A DNA stretch of 64,000 nucleotides from Halorubrum sp. Atlit-26R (GTDB lineage Archaea > Halobacteriota > Halobacteria > Halobacteriales > Haloferacaceae): assembly GCF_003666015.1 (NCBI RefSeq), contig NZ_QPLT01000012.1:50037-114036 (forward strand). The letters are read 5' to 3'. Every line of letters begins with the position of its first letter. Positions within the stretch are counted from its first letter, which is position 1. Shown piece by piece: positions 17,971 through 25,446 of the stretch. The position numbers were made by a program, and so were the translations under genes. The notes under the pieces were generated by a model. The model searched no databases. It was given only the letters and a program-made list of their open reading frames with translations, and had not been told where the DNA came from.

Positions 17971-18438
17971 ATGGTTGGGTTCCGGAACGACGAGCGCGGG
18001 TTCACCCCGCTGGCCGGGACGGGGCTGCTCGTCGGCGTCGTCGTGTTACTGCTCGCGCTCGTCGGCGCGGCGGTGTTCGGGCTCATCGACGGCGTCGCCC
18101 CGCCGGACGCCGAGTTCGAGGGGCAACAGGAGGGCGGCGACCTCGTCGTCGTCGCGCTCGGCCCCGAGCCGGTCCCGGCCGAGGAGCTGTACGTCCGCGG
18201 CGAGGACCCGGACGGGAACGTCCAGTTCGGCGCGTGGCCGGGCGACGGCGTCGTCAGACCGGGCGATCAGGTCGTCGTGCCCAACGCCACCGGCAACGAG
18301 AACTTCGAGGTCGTCTGGGAGCCCGTCGCGTTCGACACTCGCGAGACGCTCGGCAGCTACGACGGCGAGGACTCCGCGATCCAGGAGTGGAGCGAGGAGA
18401 ACGGCGGCGGCACCCCGGGCGGCGCCGTCGGCGTCTGA
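17971..18438 (+). CDS. Type IV pilin-like protein
   Basis: A 155-residue exported protein. The short charged N-terminus NDERGFTPL followed by 20+ hydrophobic residues (GLLVGVVVLLLALVGAAVFG) is a class III signal peptide cut by prepilin peptidase PibD next to the hydrophobic stretch. The mature part is a soluble beta domain similar to DUF1628-type haloarchaeal pilins (EFEGQQEGGDLVVVALGPEPV). Likely part of an adhesion pilus or a pilin-like surface protein; no pil assembly genes are adjacent. Confidence 0.8.
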   Translation: MVGFRNDERGFTPLAGTGLLVGVVVLLLALVGAAVFGLIDGVAPPDAEFEGQQEGGDLVVVALGPEPVPAEELYVRGEDPDGNVQFGAWPGDGVVRPGDQVVVPNATGNENFEVVWEPVAFDTRETLGSYDGEDSAIQEWSEENGGGTPGGAVGV

Positions 18439-18504
18439 AGCCGGTCCGGGCGATAATCGGGGAACCGAACACGAACGCTCGCGAGCGTTCGCTCGGCCGC
18501 GACG

Positions 18505-19638
18505 CTACTCGACCGCCACCCACTCCCCGCGCTCGTCGGCGCGCTCGATCGCCGCGAGCGCGCGCTGGACCTCGTACCCGTCCTCGAACGACGGCTCGAA
18601 CGACTCGCCCTCGGCGACCGCCGAGAGGAACTCGTAGTCCTCGTGGACGAACGTGTGCTCCCACCCGATCACGTGTCCGGGGGGCCACCAGCGGTCGACG
18701 TACGGGTCCGACTCCTCGGTCACCAGCACCGTCTCGTAGCCGCGGTTCCCCTCTCGGAGGACCTCCAGTTCGTTGAGGCGCTCCAAGGAGAACTTCAGGC
18801 TCCCCTTCGATCCGTGAACCGCGATCGTGTGGTCGTTCTTGTGCCCCTCGGCGACGCGGCTCGCCTCGAAGCTCCCGGTCGCGCCCGACTCGTAGGCGAC
18901 CTGCGCGCCGTACGCGTCGTCGACCGTCACGTCGCGGTACTCCTCTATTTCCCCCTCGTCGTCGTAGACGGGCCGCTCGTCGACGAACGTCGTCAGCTGG
19001 CCCGAGACGCGGTCGATCCCGCCCACCCGGTCGCCGACGAGGAAGTTCGCGAGGTCGATCGTGTGCGCGCCGAGGTCGCCGAGCGCGCCCGACCCCGCCA
19101 GCTCGGCGTCCATCCGCCACGCCCACGGCGCCTCGGGGTCGACGAGCCAGTCCTGGAGGTACCGCCCGCGGACCTGCCGGATCTCGCCGAGCTCCCCGTC
19201 ATCGATCAGCTCCTTCGCGTAGCGGATCGCGGGGACGAACCGGTAGTTGAACGCGGCCCCGGCCGTGACGCCCGTCGCGGCCGCCGCGTCACGCATCGCC
19301 GCCGCCTCCTCTAAGGTCGGCGCGAGCGGCTTCTCGCAGAGGACGGGGACCCCCGCTTCGAGGGCCGCGATCGACGGCTCCGCGTGGACGTGGTTCGGCC
19401 CGAGGTTGTAGAAGACGTCCACCTCGTCGAGGGCCGCCTCCCAGTCGGTCGCGGTGTGCGAGAAGCCGAACCGCTCGGCCGCGTCCGCGAGCGCCGCCTC
19501 GTCGCGCCCGACGAGCGTGTGGCGCTCGATCTCGGGCGCGTCCGGGAAGAACATCGGGAGGCGCGCCATCGCGTTCGCGTGCGCCTTGCCCATGAATCGA
19601 TACCCCAGAACGCCGATCTTCAGTGGTTCGTCTGTCAT
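18505..19638 (-). CDS. Gfo/Idh/MocA family oxidoreductase
   Basis: A 377-residue NAD(P)-dependent sugar or inositol dehydrogenase-like enzyme. N-terminal Rossmann segment IGVLGYRFMGKAHANA, the CEKPLAPT motif holding the family Lys (about residue 99), and DLGAHTIDLANFL with the catalytic His. Followed, 28 bp upstream on the same strand, by a sugar isomerase/epimerase-like gene, so the two form an operon for a sugar or polyol; the substrate is not evident. Confidence 0.88.
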   Translation of the reverse strand: MTDEPLKIGVLGYRFMGKAHANAMARLPMFFPDAPEIERHTLVGRDEAALADAAERFGFSHTATDWEAALDEVDVFYNLGPNHVHAEPSIAALEAGVPVLCEKPLAPTLEEAAAMRDAAAATGVTAGAAFNYRFVPAIRYAKELIDDGELGEIRQVRGRYLQDWLVDPEAPWAWRMDAELAGSGALGDLGAHTIDLANFLVGDRVGGIDRVSGQLTTFVDERPVYDDEGEIEEYRDVTVDDAYGAQVAYESGATGSFEASRVAEGHKNDHTIAVHGSKGSLKFSLERLNELEVLREGNRGYETVLVTEESDPYVDRWWPPGHVIGWEHTFVHEDYEFLSAVAEGESFEPSFEDGYEVQRALAAIERADERGEWVAVE

Positions 19639-19666
19639 TGTGGTGAAATCCGCGGTCGCCGCCGCC

Positions 19667-20638
19667 TCACTCCGCCCAGTACGCGTCGCCCGGTTCGGTC
19701 TCGAAGACCGCGCGGTCCAGCACGTCGACCGCCTTCTCTAACCCCTCCCGCGAGGAGGTGAGCGAGTCCTCGTGTTCGATGGAGAGCGCGCCCTCGTAGC
19801 CGACCATCCGGAGCGTCGAGACGACGTCCTTCCAGTGTCCCTCGTCGTGGCCGTAGCCGATCGAGCGGAACAGCCACGAGCGGTCGGCCTCCTCGGCGTA
19901 GCCCGTCGTGTCGAGGACGCCCTTCACGCGGGCCTTCGCGTCGTACACCTTCGTGTCCTTCGCGTGGACGTGGTGGATCGCGTCGCGCTCGCCGAGGAAC
20001 CGGATCGCCTCCGTCACGTCGATCCCCTGCCAGTAGAGGTGCGAGGGGTCGAAGTTGGCGCCGATCCGCTCGTTCGTCGCCTCCCGGAGCGCGAGCATCC
20101 CGGTCGGCTCGTAGACGAGCATGTTTGGGTGCATCTCGATGGCCACGTCGACGCCGTGGTCCTCCGCGTGGCCCGCCAGGTCCCGCCAGTAGGGGATCGC
20201 CACTTCGTCCCACTGGTAGTCGAGCGCGTCGGCGTGTTCGGTCGGCCACGGCGCCGTGACCCAGTTCGGCGTCGAGTCGCCGGGCGCCCCGGCGGGGAGC
20301 CCGGAGAAGCAGGTCACCGCGTCGACGCCGAGCAGGTCGGCTAACTCGATCGCCTCGCGCAGCTCGCGGTCGGCCGCCGCGGCCCGCTCCTCGTCCGGGT
20401 GGAGCGGGTTGTTGTGCGTCGCCAGCGCGGAGATCCGGAGGTCGTGTTCGTCGAGCAGGGCGAGCAGTTCGTCGCGCGCGCCCGCGTCGTCGAGGAGTCG
20501 CTCGCGGTCGACGTGGTCCTCGCCGGGCCAGCCGCCGACGCCGAGTTCGACGGCGTCGACGCCGATCCCGTCGAGGTACGCGGCCGCGTCGTCGAGCGGT
20601 TCGTCGCCCAAGGGAACCGTTAACACGCCGAGGTCCAT
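19667..20638 (-). CDS. Sugar phosphate isomerase/epimerase (xylose isomerase-like TIM barrel)
   Basis: A 323-residue TIM barrel of the AP-endonuclease-2/IolE family: MDLGVLTVPLGDEPLDDAAAYL, AVELGVGGW, VAIEMHPNMLVYEP with a metal-binding Glu, ANFDPSHLYWQGID and IHHVHAKDTKVYD with Asp/His ligands, and the late SIEHEDS. Works with the adjacent oxidoreductase, probably in catabolism of an inositol-like or sugar compound (inference). ATG 20638 is chosen; a minus-strand TATA-like GGCTTATGCG lies about 27 nt upstream. Confidence 0.88.
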   Translation of the reverse strand: MDLGVLTVPLGDEPLDDAAAYLDGIGVDAVELGVGGWPGEDHVDRERLLDDAGARDELLALLDEHDLRISALATHNNPLHPDEERAAAADRELREAIELADLLGVDAVTCFSGLPAGAPGDSTPNWVTAPWPTEHADALDYQWDEVAIPYWRDLAGHAEDHGVDVAIEMHPNMLVYEPTGMLALREATNERIGANFDPSHLYWQGIDVTEAIRFLGERDAIHHVHAKDTKVYDAKARVKGVLDTTGYAEEADRSWLFRSIGYGHDEGHWKDVVSTLRMVGYEGALSIEHEDSLTSSREGLEKAVDVLDRAVFETEPGDAYWAE

Positions 20639-20838
20639 GCGCGGGGCTACACCGACGCGCCGCATAAGCCTTCAGGAAGCGTCGGCGTGGGCGCCGGTCG
20701 AATCGACTCGCGGACCCGAGACGCTCGTCCGCGACCGCGCGTTCCCGCCGCGAGCCGGGCCGCTCCGCGCCGCGAGCCGGGCCGCTCCGCGCCGCGAACC
20801 GCATGAGGTTTTAACGGGTGGAACGCGTACGACGTGGT

Positions 20839-21738
20839 ATGGGAATCCTCTCGCGCGCCTCCTACGTCGTCCGCTCGAAGGTGAACGCCCTCCTCAACCG
20901 GGCCGAAGACCCGACGGAGTCGCTCGACTACTCGTACGAACAGATGCGCGACGAGCTCCAGGACGTCAAGCAGGGGATCGCGGACCTGACCACCCAGAAG
21001 AAGCGCCTGGAGATTCAGAAGCGCAAGCTCGAAGAGAACGTCGAGAAGCACAACCGCCAGGCCCGCGAGGCGGTCCAGCAGGACCGCGACGACCTCGCGC
21101 GGAAGGCCTTGGAGAAGAAGAAGTCGAAGATGACCCAGATCGAGGAGTTAGAGGGCCAGATCGCCGAGCTGAACAACACGCAGGAGCAGCTCGTCGAGAA
21201 GAAGAACAAGCTCCAGAACCGCATCGAGGAGTTCCGCACCAAGAAGGAGACGATGAAGGCCCGCTACGAGGCGGCCGAGGCGTCCTCCCGCGTCTCCGAG
21301 GCGATGACGGGCGTCGGCGACGAGATGGAGGACGTGAGCCGCTCGATCGAGCGCGCAGAGGAGCGGACCGAGGAGATGGAGGCGCGCTCCGAGGCGATGG
21401 ACGAGCTGGAGGACTCCGGCGCGTTCGAGGACGCGCTCTCCGACAAGGACAACATCGACCGCGAGTTAGAGAGCCTCTCGACGGACAGCGAGGTCGACGC
21501 GGAGTTAGAGACGCTGAAGGGGGAGCTCGGGAAAGGCGAGTCGGCCGACGACGGCGACGCCGCCGTCAGCGACGAGGAGGTCGACGACGAACTGGCCGAC
21601 ATCGAGGCTGAGATCGACTCGGACGACCTCGAAGCCGACCTCGATGGTGACGGCGGTTCCGGGAACGCCGACCTCGACGAGGAGCTCGACGTCGAGCTCG
21701 AGGAGTCCGAGTCCGACGCGGACGAACAGCGGAACTGA
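20839..21738 (+). CDS. PspA/IM30 family protein
   Basis: A 299-residue, almost wholly alpha-helical coiled-coil protein. The N-terminus MGILSRASYVVRSKVNALLNRAEDP matches PspA/Vipp1 proteins, which form membrane-binding ESCRT-III-like rods that protect the membrane under stress. Haloarchaeal members respond to salt stress. Past residue 215 an acidic tail of about 85 residues is added. ggttttaacgg at 20807-20817 is a TATA-like element at the right distance, which favours ATG 20839 over the start 21 bp upstream. Confidence 0.88.
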   Translation: MGILSRASYVVRSKVNALLNRAEDPTESLDYSYEQMRDELQDVKQGIADLTTQKKRLEIQKRKLEENVEKHNRQAREAVQQDRDDLARKALEKKKSKMTQIEELEGQIAELNNTQEQLVEKKNKLQNRIEEFRTKKETMKARYEAAEASSRVSEAMTGVGDEMEDVSRSIERAEERTEEMEARSEAMDELEDSGAFEDALSDKDNIDRELESLSTDSEVDAELETLKGELGKGESADDGDAAVSDEEVDDELADIEAEIDSDDLEADLDGDGGSGNADLDEELDVELEESESDADEQRN

Positions 21739-21804
21739 GGTCCGTTCCGCCCCCCCGTTCGGTCCCCGCGGTTCCCGCCATTCCCGTTCCCGCTTTCGAT
21801 CAGT

Positions 21805-22851
21805 TCACTCCGAAGTCCGATGCGCGCCGGTCCCCGCGCGGTCCTGCTCTGCCAGTCGAATCCGGCCGTCCGCGAGGTCGACGCCCTCGTACGGGTCCTC
21901 GGCGAGCAGCAGCGAGCCGTCGACGTCGGCGTAGTCCAGTAGGGGCGCGAGCTGCGCGGCCGCCGCGATGGAGGCGTTCGACTCGATCATGCAGCCGCAC
22001 ATCACCTCCAGCCCGTGCGACCGCGCGGCGGCGATCAGCCGTCTCGCCTCGGAGAGGCTCCCGGTCTTCATCAGCTTCAGGTTCGCGATGTCACAGCGGT
22101 CGGCGATCGCGGGCACGTCCGCCGCGGCCACGCAGGACTCGTCGGCGGCGATCGGTAGCGCGGACCGCTCGTAGACGTAGCGGAGCCCCTCGGGGTTCTC
22201 GGCGGGCACGGGCTGCTCGACGAACTCCACGTCGCGGTCGGCGAGCCACGCGCTCTTCGCCACGGCCTCCTTCGGCGTCCACGCCTCGTTGGCGTCGACG
22301 CGGAGCCGCGCGTCGGGCGCGGCCTCGCGGACCGCGTCGATCAGCTCCCGGTCGCGGTCGGTGCCGAGCTTGACCTTCAACACGTCGTAGCCCGCCTCGA
22401 CGGCGTCGGCCGCCTTCTCGCGCACGCGCTCGGTCTCGTCGAGCCCGATCGTGAACGAGGTCTTCGGCGCGTCGCCCGGGTCGAGCCCCCACAGCCTGTA
22501 CAGCGGGACGCCGAGCCGCTTCGCCGCGAGGTCGTGGACGGCGATCGAGACGGCGCAGCGGGCGGCGGGGTTACCGTTCACGACCCCCTTCAGTTCGGCC
22601 TCGATCGCGTGGAGCGCGTGGGGGTCCCCGACGCGCTCGACCGCGTCGAGGAGGGCCGGCATGACTGCGGCCACCGTGTCGGCCGTCTCGCCGTAGTGCG
22701 CCGACGGCGCCGCGCCCCCGATCCCGGTCATCCCCGCGTCGTCGGTGACGCGGACGATCACGTTCTCGGCCGCCGTCTGCGTGCCCCGCGAGATGGTGAA
22801 GGAATTTTCGAGGGGCAGCGAGACCCGCTCGAACTCGGTTTCGAGGCTCAT
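21805..22851 (-). CDS. dgcA: Enolase-superfamily dipeptide epimerase / N-acetyl-D-glutamate racemase (DgcA-like)
   Basis: A 348-residue enolase-superfamily enzyme of the muconate-lactonizing/Ala-Glu epimerase group. Seen: the acid/base KxK motif in VLKVKLGTDRD (about residue 157), metal ligands in RVDANEAW, VEQPV and ADESC, and the second Lys in NLKLMKTGS. Overlapping by 4 bp with the DUF1611 gene upstream, it matches the DgcN-DgcA gene pair known for D-glutamate catabolism, in which DgcA racemises N-acetyl-D-glutamate. The pairing supports this over a peptide epimerase role, but biochemistry is not visible. Confidence 0.75.
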   Translation of the reverse strand: MSLETEFERVSLPLENSFTISRGTQTAAENVIVRVTDDAGMTGIGGAAPSAHYGETADTVAAVMPALLDAVERVGDPHALHAIEAELKGVVNGNPAARCAVSIAVHDLAAKRLGVPLYRLWGLDPGDAPKTSFTIGLDETERVREKAADAVEAGYDVLKVKLGTDRDRELIDAVREAAPDARLRVDANEAWTPKEAVAKSAWLADRDVEFVEQPVPAENPEGLRYVYERSALPIAADESCVAAADVPAIADRCDIANLKLMKTGSLSEARRLIAAARSHGLEVMCGCMIESNASIAAAAQLAPLLDYADVDGSLLLAEDPYEGVDLADGRIRLAEQDRAGTGAHRTSE

Positions 22852-23906
22852 TCGCCGCCCAGCCCCGCGTCGACGATCCCGTCCACGATTCGGTCCGCGC
22901 CGTCCCGGACCGGGTCGGCGGCCGGGACCCCGACCTCGTCGCCGAAGTCGGCCACGGCGTCCGCGGCGGCAGCGTCGTCGGCCACGTCCTTCGTGTTGAG
23001 CGCGCCGGCGACGACGCTCGTCTCCCGAACCGGCGCCGCCAGGTCCTCGTAGAGGTCGACGTAGTCGGCGAGCGGCGGGAGGTCGAACGACTCGTAGCCG
23101 TGGACGGCCTCGCGGCCCGCGGCGTGACAGAGGACGAGGCCGTCCGCCATCGACCCGTGGAGGATGCCGCAGGTGACCGCGGAGTAGGCGGGGTGGACGA
23201 TGCTGCCCTGCCCCTCGACGACGAGGAGGTCGTGGTCGTCGCCGGCCTCGACGAGCATCTCCTCGACCGCGCCCGCCGCGAAGTCGGAGACGACGCGGTC
23301 GATCGGGTTCCCCCAGCCGGCGATCATGATCCCGGTCTGGCCGGTGGGGACGAACGCGGCGTCGATGCCGCGCTCGCGGGCGGCCGCGACGATCTCCAGC
23401 GAGGCCGTCATCTTCCCGACCGAGCAGTCCGTGCCGACCGTGAGCACCACGTCGGCGTCGACGTCGCCCGAGGCGCCCGTCGCGACGGTGAGGTCGTCGT
23501 CGGGCTTCCGGACGTCGACGAGGTCGACGCCGTGCTCGTCCGCCAGCGCGGCCAGCTCCTCGTCCTCGTTTAAGAAGTAGTGGAGGCCGCTCACCACGTC
23601 GCAGCCGGCCTCGATCGCGGCCTCGACGTCGGCGCGCCACGACTCGTCGAAGCCGCCGCCGATGGGCGCGATCCCGATATATAAGGCGTCGAGGTCGCCC
23701 GAGGCCGCCGCGAGCGCCTCGGCGAACGACTCGACGATGGGCGCGTCCGCCACGTCCGGGACGTGGTCACTCACTCGGTTACCGGCGCGGTCGCGGTCGA
23801 GGACGGCCCGGACGTCCTGGTCGCCGTAGCGCAGCACGCCGAGCGCGGTCTTCGCGCGGTCGGGGAACTTCTCGTGGGCGAGGACGGCGATCCGCTCGTG
23901 ATCCAT
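22848..23906 (-). CDS. dgcN: DUF1611 protein, D-glutamate N-acetyltransferase (DgcN-like)
   Basis: A 352-residue protein with a Rossmann-like N-terminal domain and a P-loop-type C-terminal domain: VGTDCSVGKMTASLE (about residue 155), FVPTGQTGIMIAGWG and VVEGQGSIVHPAYSAVT are family-defining. DUF1611 members paired with an enolase-superfamily gene were shown to be the acetyltransferase of a D-glutamate pathway in marine bacteria and haloarchaea. First gene of the two-gene operon; a minus-strand CATTTAAGAAC at 23927-23937 sits about 27 nt before the ATG. Confidence 0.78.
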   Translation of the reverse strand: MDHERIAVLAHEKFPDRAKTALGVLRYGDQDVRAVLDRDRAGNRVSDHVPDVADAPIVESFAEALAAASGDLDALYIGIAPIGGGFDESWRADVEAAIEAGCDVVSGLHYFLNEDEELAALADEHGVDLVDVRKPDDDLTVATGASGDVDADVVLTVGTDCSVGKMTASLEIVAAARERGIDAAFVPTGQTGIMIAGWGNPIDRVVSDFAAGAVEEMLVEAGDDHDLLVVEGQGSIVHPAYSAVTCGILHGSMADGLVLCHAAGREAVHGYESFDLPPLADYVDLYEDLAAPVRETSVVAGALNTKDVADDAAAADAVADFGDEVGVPAADPVRDGADRIVDGIVDAGLGGE

Positions 23907-23979
23907 GGTGGGTCGCTCGCCCCGGGAGTTCTTAAATGAGTCGAGGGTCGGCCGAGCGGTCGACTCGACCGTGGCGGAA

Positions 23980-23987
23980 TTTATAAA
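23980..23987 (+). promoter_or_regulatory. TATA box in front of structured element copy C
   Basis: TTTATAAA ends 6 nt before the conserved GCGGTGGCGCG start of copy C, matching the arrangement at copies A and D. Confidence 0.5.
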
Positions 23988-23993
23988 CGAACT

Positions 23994-24241
23994 GCGGTGG
24001 CGCGTGCCTGTGAGCGGCCGCCTTCGGCGGCCGCGAGGAGCACGCGCGAGGGAGTCGGCCGGCCGGAGCGAAGCGGAGGCCGGCCGACGAGGCTGGGGAG
24101 GCGTGAGGTGCGGTCGCTGTGCGGGGCGGGACTCAAAGGGGCAGCCGGGAGGCGGTCGCAGGCGACGCAAGCACCGCAGGGAGCGGAGCGACCGAGGAGC
24201 GCAGCGAGCGTGCGGCCGCCTCCCGGCTGGGGCTTTGGAGG
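23994..24241 (+). ncRNA. Putative structured RNA, repeat element copy C
   Basis: Plus-strand copy of the element. P1 24000-24007 with 24040-24047, inner hairpin 24014-24022 with 24026-24034 (9 bp around TTC), P2 24054-24064 with 24078-24088, and P3 24142-24160 pairing along all 19 positions with 24211-24229, extended by CTCAAAG (24132-24138) against CTTTGGAG (24233-24240). Compared with copies A and D, several P3 and P2 base pairs differ on both strands, so pairing rather than sequence is kept. Lies between dgcN and a conserved small gene. Confidence 0.68.
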
Positions 24242-24470
24242 TGTTCGCTGTCGAATCGCCAGCAGCTGTTTATAAGTAACCGGCTGGGGCTTTGGAGGCG
24301 TTCGCCGTCGAATCGCCAGCAGATATTTATAAGTAAGCGGCTGAGGCTTTGGAGGCGTTCGCCGTCGAATCGCCAGCAGATATTTATAAGTAAGCGGCTG
24401 AGGCTTTGGAGGCGTTCGCCGTCGATCCGTCAGCAGCTATTTATAAGGGAGCAGCTGGAGCTTCCTCTAA
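24227..24470 (+). repeat. 57-bp tandem units, copy C array (five units)
   Basis: Unit starts CTGGGGCTTTGG (later CTGAGG, CTGGAG) fall at 24227, 24284, 24341, 24398 and 24455, exactly 57 bp apart. Units 2 and 3 are nearly identical over their full length. The first four units end with TTTATAAG; the fifth is truncated. Confidence 0.9.
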
Positions 24471-24500
24471 AAGAACGATCTCGCGATCTGAAAGCGCGTA

Positions 24501-24818
24501 TCAGGCGCTGCCGTCGACGAACTGGTCGGCGCCCTCGTAGAACCAGTAGCCGTTCTCGCGCATCGCCCGGCCGAGCTCTTGGTGGAACTCGACGAAGTCG
24601 GCGAACTCCTCCTGCTCGACGCCCTCGAAGATCTCCTCGACGGAGACGACCGTCTCGAAGTCGATCCGGATCGGGTGGTCGCCGTACTGCTCGACGTACT
24701 CCGCGGCCGTGAGCGGGAAGTCCTCCTCCTCGTCGATCTTCTTCGCGAGCACGGCGTGACCGTACTGCCGCATGCCCTCGCTCCCCTGCTCGCCGTCGGG
24801 GTCGTGTGGCCAGTCCAT
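24501..24818 (-). CDS. Conserved haloarchaeal protein (DUF5785-like)
   Basis: A 105-residue acidic protein beginning MDWPHDPDGEQGSEGMRQYG, which resembles haloarchaeal proteins listed as DUF5785; function unknown. No catalytic motif is apparent; the middle (DFPLTAAEYVEQYGDHPIRI) is predicted mixed alpha/beta. A weak minus-strand TATA-like CACTATCC lies about 27 nt upstream. Confidence 0.7.
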   Translation of the reverse strand: MDWPHDPDGEQGSEGMRQYGHAVLAKKIDEEEDFPLTAAEYVEQYGDHPIRIDFETVVSVEEIFEGVEQEEFADFVEFHQELGRAMRENGYWFYEGADQFVDGSA

Positions 24819-24963
24819 ACCGGGGAATTCGCCGGATCGGGGATAGTGGTTTCGGATGCGGCGGTGGCGCCCGACCCCGCTCCGCGAACCGCTCGCCCCG
24901 CACCGCCGCCCTCTCTATCGGGCCCGCACAAGACACTTCACGACGCTCCGCGTCGCCCCCGGT

Positions 24964-25431
24964 ATGCGCCGCAGAGCCCTCCTCGCGTCCGCGGCCGCCG
25001 TCTCGACCGCCTCGATCGCCGGCTGTCCGACGCCGCCGTGGACCGACGACCCCACGGAGATCGACGGCGCCGAGGTGACGTTCCGCCGCGAGTACGACGG
25101 CGACCTCGACGTCGCCGGGTCCGGCGGGAACGACGTCGCCGAGGTGCGCCGCCGCCTCGACGAGGATCCGCCGCGAATAGTCGTGGCGGGATCGCTCCTC
25201 GACGGTCCCCGCCGCTGTGAACGCGTCGCGCTGTTCGAGGCGGCGCTCGACGACGGGACGCTCCGCCTCCGAATCGTCTCCGAGGACGATCCCGACTCGG
25301 ACGTCGACCGCTGTTCGGACGTCGCCCAACCGCACCCGTACTCGGTCGCCGTCGCGTTCGCCGACGCCTCCGTCCCTGACCGTGTCGTCGTCCGCCACGG
25401 GAATGAGATGGTCCTCGAAGAGAGCGTATAA
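24964..25431 (+). CDS. Putative Tat-exported lipoprotein
   Basis: A 155-residue protein with a twin-Arg start (MRRRALLASA), a short hydrophobic segment and a lipobox SIAGC at Cys21, so it should be exported folded and lipid-anchored on the outer face of the membrane. The mature domain (about 120 residues) has no motif I recognise; two Cys in the C-terminal half (RRCERV, DRCSD) might form a disulfide. Converges on the formate dehydrogenase gene. Confidence 0.75.
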   Translation: MRRRALLASAAAVSTASIAGCPTPPWTDDPTEIDGAEVTFRREYDGDLDVAGSGGNDVAEVRRRLDEDPPRIVVAGSLLDGPRRCERVALFEAALDDGTLRLRIVSEDDPDSDVDRCSDVAQPHPYSVAVAFADASVPDRVVVRHGNEMVLEESV

Positions 25432-25446
25432 AAGAGCCGACGGCGC

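Noticed and set aside
22852..23640. N-terminal extension of the epimerase over dgcN
   Set aside because: Arg-rich shadow frame overlapping the true dgcN gene; the family N-terminus starts at 22851.
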